Notes under the pieces: generated by a model
Told to the model about the DNA's origin: nothing
The model's input: the letters and a program-made list of their open reading frames with translations, nothing else
The model's database searches: none
Shown: positions 57,244 through 64,000 of the stretch, in pieces
Position numbering within the stretch: position 1 is the first letter of the stretch
Layout: every line of letters starts with the position of its first letter
Position numbers and translations under genes: made by a program
Assembly (NCBI RefSeq): GCF_900113635.1
Contig: NZ_FOQA01000002.1
Coordinates: 186,001 to 250,000, forward strand
Origin: Tindallia magadiensis
Lineage (GTDB): Bacteria > Bacillota > Clostridia > Peptostreptococcales > Tindalliaceae
Direction: 5' to 3'
Length of the DNA: 64,000 bases

Positions 57244-58131
57244 ATGTTAGCTAATGCTGTATTAGGAGTTCTTGGGGTTATGACCCTATGGTTTGTGTTC
57301 AATTGGATTAAAGTTTACAAAGATAGCCCGTCTGGTAGCCCTGGATTCCATCGAATTGCCGTAGGATTTGTAACCAACTTTTTTGACACCTTAGGAATCG
57401 GATCTTTTGCACCAACAACCGCATGGTTAAAAGGCGCAAACCTTGCTCCAGACCGTGTTATTCCAGGTTCGCTAAACGTAGGTCATACCTTACCAGTAGT
57501 AGTAATGTCCTTTATCTTTATTCAACGTGTAGAAGTAGAACCATTAACCTTAGTATTAATGTTGTTTGCAGCTGCAGCTGGTGCTTTCTTTGGTGCTGAT
57601 ATTGTATCTGGATTGCCAGAAAGAAAAGTTCAGTTAGGAATGGGTTTTGCTTTATTTGTAACCGCCGCCTTTATGTTTGCTGGTCAGGTAGGTATTATGC
57701 CAGGTGGTGGTGACGCTGTTGGTCTTACAGGATTACCGTTGATCATTGGTGTAGTCGTTAACTTCTTTTTAGGTGCACTAATGACCTTAGGGATTGGCCT
57801 TTACGCACCTTGTATGGCATTGATATACGCCTTAGGAATGAGTCCTATTGTTGCCTTCCCAATCATGATGGGATCTTGCGCTTACTTAATGCCAGTAGGT
57901 AGCTCTAAATTCCTTAAAAATGGCGCTTTTGATCCTAAAGCGGCGCTTGGCTTAACTCTTGGTGGTATCCCAGCTGTATTTATTGCAGCTTACCTGGTAA
58001 CAGGATTACCGATTAATGTATTGACTTGGTTAGTTATTGGTATCATTATTTATACAGCGATTACAATGTTAAGAGCAGGAATGATGAATACAGAAGTGGC
58101 TGCTGACAGTGTAGCAACAGAAAACAAATAA
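57244..58131 (+). CDS. TSUP (TauE/SafE) family membrane transporter
   Basis: A 295-residue permease with eight or nine helices and the family duplication (GFVTNFFDTLGIGSFAPTTA near residue 40 and MTLGIGLYAPCMALIYALG near 180). TSUP members move organosulfur anions, sulfite or other small organic anions. Its site directly behind prdF and a conserved cluster context suggest a role with proline or 5-aminovalerate, but the sequence does not show the substrate. Strong AAGGAGGG precedes ATG. A terminator ends the unit. Confidence 0.87.
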   Translation: MLANAVLGVLGVMTLWFVFNWIKVYKDSPSGSPGFHRIAVGFVTNFFDTLGIGSFAPTTAWLKGANLAPDRVIPGSLNVGHTLPVVVMSFIFIQRVEVEPLTLVLMLFAAAAGAFFGADIVSGLPERKVQLGMGFALFVTAAFMFAGQVGIMPGGGDAVGLTGLPLIIGVVVNFFLGALMTLGIGLYAPCMALIYALGMSPIVAFPIMMGSCAYLMPVGSSKFLKNGAFDPKAALGLTLGGIPAVFIAAYLVTGLPINVLTWLVIGIIIYTAITMLRAGMMNTEVAADSVATENK

Positions 58132-58140
58132 AAAAACGAA

Positions 58141-58181
58141 AAAAAAACAGGCCCTTAAATCTCATAGGGCCTGTTTTTTTG
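58141..58181 (+). terminator. intrinsic terminator after the TSUP gene
   Basis: A 15-base stem with core CAGGCCCT / AGGGCCTG and A-tract/T-tract flanks, 10-base loop. Confidence 0.92.
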
Positions 58182-58288
58182 ATTAATCTATTCATTGGGT
58201 TTCGATGGAAATTAATCCTTTGTGCTATAAAGATAATATTTCAGGGTATAACATAGTAAGGCCTAATGATAATGACTGGAGGTATCAG

Positions 58289-60664
58289 ATGGGAAACAAA
58301 AGAAGAAAACACATCTTAAGATCAAAACCAATGAAAAAAATGACTACCCTGAAAAACAGTCAAAAGGAACTGTGCATTTTAAAGCGTGCATTGCATCATT
58401 CTGGTACTACTACGTGGGCTAGTGATTATCATTTGAATATCATTTATGCCATGGATACATGGACAAAATTACTTGGATACTCTCCGGAAGAAGTGGAAAA
58501 CTCGCTGGATTTCTTCAAAGAAGCCATTCATCCGGAAGATAGACAAAGAGAATTGGAAGCCAGGGACCGACATTTTAAAGGGGAACTGCCGGAGTTTCAT
58601 GTAGTTTTTCGTATGCAAGCAAGAAATGGGCATTATCGCTGGGTGAGAGCCAGAGGTGAAGTGGTTGGAAGAGGAGGCAATGGAGAGCCTTTTGGAATGG
58701 TTGGCATCCATGAAGATCTAACAAAACAACGTCAAATGATGATGAGAATACATAAAAATGAAGAAAAGTATCAGTTGCTGTGTAATAGTATGAAGCAGGC
58801 GATGGCCTATCATCGCATTATTGTGGATGAGACTGGAAAACCTTGTGACTATGTGTTTTTAGAGATGAATGACGCTTTTGAACAGCATACGGGTTTATCT
58901 AAAAATGATTTGATAGGGAAAACTGTTCTGGAAGTGTTACCAGAAACAGAAGCTGAATGGATAGAACGATATGGGAAAGTGGCTCTAACGGGAAAATCAG
59001 AACATTTTATTCAGTATGCTAAATCTTTGAAACGCTATTATGAGGTGGACGTATACTGTCCTCAAGAAGGATATTTTGCGGTTCTTTTTAACGATATCAC
59101 CGACCGAATTCAAGCCAATCAAGAATTAAAACATCAAAAAGCTGTGATGGACGGTTTGTTTAGAACATCACCGGATGCATTAGTTTTGATTGATTGTAAT
59201 GGGATTGTACAAAGAGTAAATCAACAATTTACGGAAGTGTTTCTGTATACAGCGCAAGAAGCTCTAGGAAGTCATATTGATGCTTTGATTGCCAATGAAG
59301 AACAACATGCGGCAGCGACAGAACTTAATGAACGGGCAAAATACACGCCAGACTTAGAAGTAGAAACAGAACGAACTAGAAAAGATGGCAGTATTGTACC
59401 TATTATGATCCGATCACAACCATATTATTTGGATGGCGTTATGATGGGGCATCAGGTGATATACACAGATATTACATACCGCAAAGCGCAGGAAGAAATG
59501 TTGCGTAAGGCTAAAGAAGCAGCTGATGAGGCTAATGAAACGAAAAGTCGATTTCTTTCCAATATTAGTCATGAAATGCGTACTCCAATGAATGGAATTT
59601 ATGGAGCGGCTATGCTGCTTGAAAATACAGAGTTGTCCGCAGAACAAGAAGAATTAGTGCAAATGCTGAAAGAATCATCTGACAGAATGATGAATACGGT
59701 TGCAGATCTTTTGGATATTTCTAAATTAGAACAAGGATCCATTGTTTTGAAGGACGATAGCTTTGACCTTTGCAAAGCAATTATCAAAACAATAGAACCA
59801 TTTCAAAGAATGGGAGAAAAAAGGAAAGTAAAACTGGTTACTCGATGTGATTTTGATCATGCTACCTATGTGCGGGGTGACGCTGGAAAACTTCAACGAA
59901 TTTTGTACCACCTAGTAGCAAATGCGTTTAAGTTTACCCAAGAGGGCACCGTAGAAGTAGAAGTTAGCTTAAAAGAATATCAAGAACCAATAGGAATCTT
60001 TCGTTTTATGATTAAAGACACTGGCATCGGAATACAACAAAATGAAATACATCAGCTATTTAAGTCTTTTACCCAGTTAGACGACTCCAATAAAAAATCT
60101 TATCAGGGAACCGGATTAGGGCTGACGATTGTTCATAAACTTTTAGATCAAATGGGTGGTACAGTTCATGTAGAAAGTAGTCCGAGTAAAGGAAGTCTTT
60201 TTTACTTTGATTTACCCTTTAGAATAGAAGAAAACATTGGCCTCATTTCGGGAATCGAAAAAAAAGAAAGCCAGTTATCTTTAGGCACAAAAAACATGAA
60301 GATTCTTGCGGTTGAAGATGATAAGATAAGTCAGTTACTATTAATTAAAATAATGAAAGAGATGAATATTGAGTTAGACCTGGCTTCAGATGGGCTAAAA
60401 GCAATTAATCTGTATGGAGAAAAACAATATGACCTTATTTTAATGGATGTACAACTTCCTTCCATTAGTGGTTTGGAAGTTACTTCTGTGATCCGCTCCT
60501 TTGAATCTCGTACTGATGAACATACACCCATCATTGGTGTCAGTGCTCATGCAATGAATCAGGATAAAGAAGAATGTCTGGCAGTTGGAATGGATGATTA
60601 CCTAGAAAAACCGATTGACTTCAAGCAATTATCTCGAATGATAAAAAAATGGACGCATTGCTAA
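58289..60664 (+). CDS. hybrid sensor histidine kinase with PAS domains and receiver
   Basis: A 791-residue soluble kinase without membrane helices. Three PAS-type domains (about 30-150, 165-275, 285-405; the first with PAC motif GHYRWVRARGEV), the phospho-acceptor His in SNISHEMRTPMNG near residue 430, catalytic domain (DTGIGI, GTGLGLTIVHKL), and a C-terminal receiver (about 670-790) with phosphorylated Asp in LILMDVQLPS. No response regulator or phosphotransfer protein is next to it, so its output is unknown. ATG 58289 behind GGAGGT is chosen; an in-frame ATG at 58205 lacks a site. Confidence 0.9.
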   Translation: MGNKRRKHILRSKPMKKMTTLKNSQKELCILKRALHHSGTTTWASDYHLNIIYAMDTWTKLLGYSPEEVENSLDFFKEAIHPEDRQRELEARDRHFKGELPEFHVVFRMQARNGHYRWVRARGEVVGRGGNGEPFGMVGIHEDLTKQRQMMMRIHKNEEKYQLLCNSMKQAMAYHRIIVDETGKPCDYVFLEMNDAFEQHTGLSKNDLIGKTVLEVLPETEAEWIERYGKVALTGKSEHFIQYAKSLKRYYEVDVYCPQEGYFAVLFNDITDRIQANQELKHQKAVMDGLFRTSPDALVLIDCNGIVQRVNQQFTEVFLYTAQEALGSHIDALIANEEQHAAATELNERAKYTPDLEVETERTRKDGSIVPIMIRSQPYYLDGVMMGHQVIYTDITYRKAQEEMLRKAKEAADEANETKSRFLSNISHEMRTPMNGIYGAAMLLENTELSAEQEELVQMLKESSDRMMNTVADLLDISKLEQGSIVLKDDSFDLCKAIIKTIEPFQRMGEKRKVKLVTRCDFDHATYVRGDAGKLQRILYHLVANAFKFTQEGTVEVEVSLKEYQEPIGIFRFMIKDTGIGIQQNEIHQLFKSFTQLDDSNKKSYQGTGLGLTIVHKLLDQMGGTVHVESSPSKGSLFYFDLPFRIEENIGLISGIEKKESQLSLGTKNMKILAVEDDKISQLLLIKIMKEMNIELDLASDGLKAINLYGEKQYDLILMDVQLPSISGLEVTSVIRSFESRTDEHTPIIGVSAHAMNQDKEECLAVGMDDYLEKPIDFKQLSRMIKKWTHC

Positions 60665-60680
60665 GTGCGTCATTTTTTTA
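60652..60680 (+). terminator. terminator at the end of the hybrid kinase
   Basis: GACGCA (60652-60657) pairs with TGCGTC (60666-60671), followed by a T-run; it overlaps the stop codon and the tail of the convergent gene. Confidence 0.7.
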
Positions 60681-61278
60681 CCTTATGAGCTTTTGGATTT
60701 TTTGGTTTTCCTTTTTCGTCCACCAGGACCTGTCCAACGCTTCTAGGTGCATTAAGCTCTAAAAGTTGTTGAACTTCTTCTATTTCCTCCAGCTTAATTT
60801 TCCATACCCGTCGTATTTCTTTTGCGAAAGGTGTTGGTAAGGTAGGGGAGTAGATGAGCTCCAGATGACCTTCGTCATTCCACTGGGTCCACCGAAGGTT
60901 TTTCCAAGGAACAAAACCTTCTGATACAAAAAATCCTTTTTCGTGAAGGGCTGGCTGGTGTTTAGCACGCAAGGTATTGACCCAACTGAACAGAATCCAA
61001 AAAGTACTAGTAATCCCCCTGGTAATAAGATCGGAAAGTTCACTTTCGGGGATAATGTCATCGCTTAATACAGCCTCTTGAAGGGCTCTTAAAAATTCAC
61101 CGGCATAATAAACCCAAAAAAACAAGAGAAGGATCCATAAATAAAAAGACATATTCTTGTGTTGCGTGGCTGGTTTTTTGAGTAAATTTCCGGCCCACTG
61201 TTGGCGGGTTAACTCTCGAATTAACCAGTAAATCATCAAAAGTGAAATCAGGAATAGAAAAATATCTAGATAACCCAT
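60670..61278 (-). CDS. membrane protein with PH-like domain (DUF5673-like)
   Basis: A 202-residue protein with three hydrophobic segments (about 3-20, 45-65, 90-107) followed by a small beta domain (GFFVSEGFVPWKNLRWTQWNDEGHLELIY) that looks like the bacterial PH/YcxB-type fold: the pattern G-x-F-x-W-x-x-L/I-x-W is typical. The C-terminus is lysine-rich. Function is not known. It is the only minus-strand gene besides the first pair, transcribed towards the kinase gene and sharing its terminator region. Confidence 0.6.
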   Translation of the reverse strand: MGYLDIFLFLISLLMIYWLIRELTRQQWAGNLLKKPATQHKNMSFYLWILLLFFWVYYAGEFLRALQEAVLSDDIIPESELSDLITRGITSTFWILFSWVNTLRAKHQPALHEKGFFVSEGFVPWKNLRWTQWNDEGHLELIYSPTLPTPFAKEIRRVWKIKLEEIEEVQQLLELNAPRSVGQVLVDEKGKPKNPKAHKVKK

Positions 61279-61408
61279 AGAACTTATGATAGCTTTAATA
61301 AGAATAACCTCCCTTTGAATACATCACTATTGTATTCAAAAGGAAAGAAGAATTCAATAGTAAAAGCATCTATCCATAAGAAAGATGACTTCGAAGGAGG
61401 AAGACAAG

Positions 61409-62437
61409 GTGAGAATTGGGATTATTGGAAATGGTGGCGTAGGAAAGGCACTTATTGCATTGATCCATGAGAAAAAAGAAAAACTGGCTAAAGAAGGGTT
61501 ACATCCTTTGCTTTGTGCTCAGCTGGACAGTACCGGCGGTATTTACGATGTTGAAGGTATTGATCTGAAACAATTAATGCACCATAACGACAAAAAAGAA
61601 CCGTTGAAAGATTTTCCAAAAGGAGGCTCAGCAGGGTTATCCATCGATGATGTTTTAGAGGAAAATTGTCTTGAAGTTTTGATAGAACTTACGCCGACTA
61701 ATAAAGAAACCGGCGAGCCTGGTATAAGGTATATCACAAAAGCCCTGGAAAGTGGGGTTCATGTGATCACTGCCAATAAAGGACCGGTAATGATTGCCTA
61801 CCATTCATTAAAAACCCTGGCAAATCAGAAAAAACGACAGTTTTGGATAGGATGTACCACTGGTGGTGCATTACCGGCTATTAACGGCGGGTTGATAGAT
61901 CTTGCTGGTGCGGAGATCACCTCTATTACCGGTGTATTGAATGGAACGACCAATTACATACTGGAAGAAATGAAAAGCAGAGGATGTACGTATCTCGAGG
62001 CATTGCAAAAGGCACAGAAGGATGGAATTGCTGAGACAGATCCATCCTTAGATGTAGAAGGATGGGATACGGCTGCAAAATTATTAATTCTGACAAATGT
62101 ATTGATGGATCAGAGCAAACAGCTTTCGGATATAAAGGTAAAAGGAATTACAGAAATTGATCAGGCGGAGATCGGCAAAGCCACTAGTGAAGGTGGAAAA
62201 CTAAAACTGGTGGGAAGAACCCGGATAGAGAAAGAAAAAATTCTTATGACGGTTCAACCGGAAACGCTCTATCCAGAAGATTTTTTGTTTCAGGTAGATG
62301 GTAAAAATAAAGGAGTTCACTATACAACAGATACTTTAGGAGACATAGCGATTTTAGGCGGTGCCTCTGGCCTATCGGCAGCAGCGGCGGCGGTACTCAG
62401 AGACTTGGTAAATTTACATCGTAGTGGTTGTGGATAA
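61409..62437 (+). CDS. hom: homoserine dehydrogenase
   Basis: A 342-residue NAD(P)-dependent enzyme reducing aspartate semialdehyde to homoserine in threonine and methionine synthesis. N-terminal VRIGIIGNGGVGKALI is the Rossmann motif; TANKGPVMI near residue 115 and GVLNGTTNYILEEM near 175 with AETDPSLDVEGWDTAAKL near 207 are the active-site regions. It lacks the C-terminal ACT domain, so no threonine feedback through that route. The start is GTG 61409, eight bases behind GAAGGAGG; an ATG at 61385 lies before that site. Homoserine dehydrogenase-like proteins of other function exist, so this is slightly uncertain. Confidence 0.85.
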   Translation: MRIGIIGNGGVGKALIALIHEKKEKLAKEGLHPLLCAQLDSTGGIYDVEGIDLKQLMHHNDKKEPLKDFPKGGSAGLSIDDVLEENCLEVLIELTPTNKETGEPGIRYITKALESGVHVITANKGPVMIAYHSLKTLANQKKRQFWIGCTTGGALPAINGGLIDLAGAEITSITGVLNGTTNYILEEMKSRGCTYLEALQKAQKDGIAETDPSLDVEGWDTAAKLLILTNVLMDQSKQLSDIKVKGITEIDQAEIGKATSEGGKLKLVGRTRIEKEKILMTVQPETLYPEDFLFQVDGKNKGVHYTTDTLGDIAILGGASGLSAAAAAVLRDLVNLHRSGCG

Positions 62438-62494
62438 AATGGATTTTTAGAGTGTAACCAGTGGACAAAAATGAATTGGAGAGGAGCGAGGACA

Positions 62495-63379
62495 ATGAGT
62501 GAATCGAAAAATCAAAAGAAAAAGGAAAAGAAGGAGAAAAAAGATTATCAAATTGTAAAAATCAATGGAGTGAAACAAAAAAAACTGAAGCGAAAACCTT
62601 ATGAAAAAGAGTTGGTCCGTTTACAGGAAGAACTGGTAAAATTGCAGGAATGGATTAAACATGAAGGGTTAAAAGTAGTGGTTATTTTTGAAGGAAGAGA
62701 TGCGGCTGGTAAAGGAGGCGTGATCAAACGAATTACAGAAAGCTTAAATCCGCGGATTTGTCGGGTAGAAGCTTTGGGAACTCCAACAGAACGTGAAAAA
62801 ACACAGTGGTACTTCCAACGATATGTTAATCGTTTGCCGGCGGCAGGAGAAATGGTTCTCTTTGACCGTAGCTGGTACAATCGGGCAGGGGTCGAGAAAG
62901 TGATGGGATTTTGTTCCGATGAAGAACATCGAGAGTTTCTTAGATCTTGTCCGGAGTTTGAACGAATGCTTGTCCGTTCTGGCATTATTCTTGTTAAATA
63001 CTGGTTTTCAGTATCAGACGAGGAACAGGAAAAACGTTTTCAATCACGGATAGAAGATCCAACCAAAAGATGGAAACTAAGTCCAATGGATCTGGAGTCT
63101 AGGAAAAGGTGGATGGAATACTCGAAAGCAAAAGATGAAATGTTTGCGCATACCGATATTAAACAGGCTCCCTGGTATGTGGTGGACGCTGATATTAAAC
63201 GGCATGCAAGACTTAACTGTATCCGTCACTTGTTGGGGCAAATACCTTACCAAGACTTGACTCCAGAACCGATTGAATTGCCACCTCGGCAGGATGATAT
63301 GGCTTATGTACGTCCGCCAATATCAGACCAAACCTTCGTTACTGATTATTATGGAGGATCTATTGAATCAACGGAGTGA
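62495..63379 (+). CDS. ppk2: polyphosphate kinase 2 (PPK2 class I)
   Basis: A 294-residue P-loop kinase that transfers phosphate between polyphosphate and nucleoside diphosphates (GDP or ADP). Walker A FEGRDAAGKGGVIKR near residue 72, the lid ALGTPTEREKTQWYFQRYV and Walker B LFDRSWYNRAGVE near 132 are intact; the single-domain length is class I. The N-terminus is extremely lysine-rich. ATG 62495 is supported by GGAGCGAGG; the ATG at 62471 has no site. It sits after hom and before an HD-domain gene. Confidence 0.92.
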   Translation: MSESKNQKKKEKKEKKDYQIVKINGVKQKKLKRKPYEKELVRLQEELVKLQEWIKHEGLKVVVIFEGRDAAGKGGVIKRITESLNPRICRVEALGTPTEREKTQWYFQRYVNRLPAAGEMVLFDRSWYNRAGVEKVMGFCSDEEHREFLRSCPEFERMLVRSGIILVKYWFSVSDEEQEKRFQSRIEDPTKRWKLSPMDLESRKRWMEYSKAKDEMFAHTDIKQAPWYVVDADIKRHARLNCIRHLLGQIPYQDLTPEPIELPPRQDDMAYVRPPISDQTFVTDYYGGSIESTE

Positions 63380-63428
63380 CTCGTTGAAATGTTGGAGGGC
63401 CATTTTATACTAAAAGGAGCATTACAAG

Positions 63429-64000
63429 ATGATTTCATTGACACAATTGACAAACCGGTTATCGCGGGCATCTGACATGGTGAGCCCTGAGCTTAACGGT
63501 CATCAACAGCAAGTGGCGTATATTTCTTGGCATATAGGAAAAGAAATTGGATTAAGCCCTGAAAAAATGAATGAACTATATGCTGCTTCCGTTCTTCATG
63601 ATATCGGTGGTCTCAGTATGAAAGAAAGACTAAACTTACTTTCTTTTGAGCTGATCAACCCTCATCTTCATGGAGAAATTGGATGGTTAATGTTAAAAGA
63701 CTATCCGGAATTCATGAAAGAAGCTAAGATTATTCGCCATCATCATGTTCCCTGGGATTATGGAAGAGGGAAAAACAGCTGGGGAGAAGAGGTGCCGATA
63801 GAGAGTCATATCATTCATCTGGCAGATCGTATTACGACATCTTCTATGTTGGATGCTACAGCCTTAAATCAGTCAAAACCTATTATGAATAAAATGAAGA
63901 GTCTTAAAGGGAGCAAATTCCACCCTGAGCTTGTGGATGTCTTAGAGCAATTAGCGGATAAAGAGTATTTTTGGTTAGATTTACATTCTGTCTTAAAAGA
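63429..64000 (+). CDS. HD-domain phosphohydrolase (partial)
   Basis: An open frame of 190 codons running off the window. The metal-binding His-Asp pair is in AASVLHDIGGLS (His57-Asp58), an upstream His at 25 (GHQQQVA), and later His residues in HLHGEIGW and IRHHHVPWDYGR complete the HD pattern; the order and spacing resemble HD-GYP c-di-GMP phosphodiesterases, though the full GYP triad is not obvious. ATG follows AAAAGGAG. The C-terminal domains are unseen, so the final class is open. Confidence 0.75.
   Translation, partial: MISLTQLTNRLSRASDMVSPELNGHQQQVAYISWHIGKEIGLSPEKMNELYAASVLHDIGGLSMKERLNLLSFELINPHLHGEIGWLMLKDYPEFMKEAKIIRHHHVPWDYGRGKNSWGEEVPIESHIIHLADRITTSSMLDATALNQSKPIMNKMKSLKGSKFHPELVDVLEQLADKEYFWLDLHSVLK

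Overview
The window is chromosomal DNA of a low-GC, motile, strictly fermentative member of the Clostridia. The best guess is the alkaliphilic/halophilic Alkaliphilus-Tindallia-Natronincola neighbourhood; this is inferred from gene content, as no rRNA is present. The evidence is a complete D-proline reductase (Stickland) cluster with two in-frame UGA selenocysteine codons, a sodium-type F1Fo ATP synthase with a duplicated c subunit, an S-box (SAM-I) riboswitch, Firmicutes-type extended -10 promoters (TGnTATAAT) and the Firmicutes mbl-flhO-flhP gene order. Nearly all genes lie on the + strand; there are no tRNA or rRNA genes, IS elements or CRISPR arrays.

Layout. 0.1-2.1 kb (- strand): a radical SAM protein and its DUF4130 partner, under a LexA-like box. 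2.2-6.8 kb: cold-shock protein, DEAD-box helicase, a DEDDh exonuclease and a sodium:neurotransmitter-type symporter broken by a one-base frameshift. 6.8-11.1 kb: beta-keto acid cleavage enzyme, transaldolase-like protein, glpX, rho, rpmE. 11.2-19.4 kb: a tiny independent transcription unit, a lipoamide-dehydrogenase-like flavoprotein that has lost one active-site cysteine, then the conserved block prmC-prfA-tsaC-ywlE-rpiB-upp-dCMP deaminase-tagO. 19.7-24.6 kb: a TetR/ABC/membrane-fusion efflux cassette placed between tagO and wecB. 26.0-33.8 kb: the atp operon. 33.9-38.3 kb: NusG_II protein, mbl and flagellar rod genes. 38.4-46.9 kb: phosphohexomutase, AEC permease, SLT/SLH lytic transglycosylase, SAM riboswitch-metK, chemoreceptor.

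47.0-58.1 kb is the metabolic centre: an aminotransferase, the sigma-54 activator PrdR, then a sigma-54 promoter with three copies of a GTGTC-N7-TGACG motif upstream, followed by prdC (Sec), prdA, a small conserved gene, prdB (Sec), prdD, prdE, prdF and a TauE/SafE permease. PrdF racemises L-proline, PrdA/PrdB reduce D-proline to 5-aminovalerate, and PrdC, an RnfC-like protein, probably feeds electrons. The sodium ATP synthase and sodium symporter fit a cell that runs its energetics on Na+. 58.2-64.0 kb: an orphan hybrid sensor kinase, a PH-like membrane protein, homoserine dehydrogenase, polyphosphate kinase 2 and the start of an HD-domain protein cut by the window edge.

The most noteworthy observations are the UGA read-through in prdC, the PrdR-site candidates (one embedded in a 23-bp hairpin), the hybrid rotor with one Glu-to-Gln inactivated hairpin, the SOS-type box on the radical SAM operon, and the small transcription unit at 11.2-11.5 kb.
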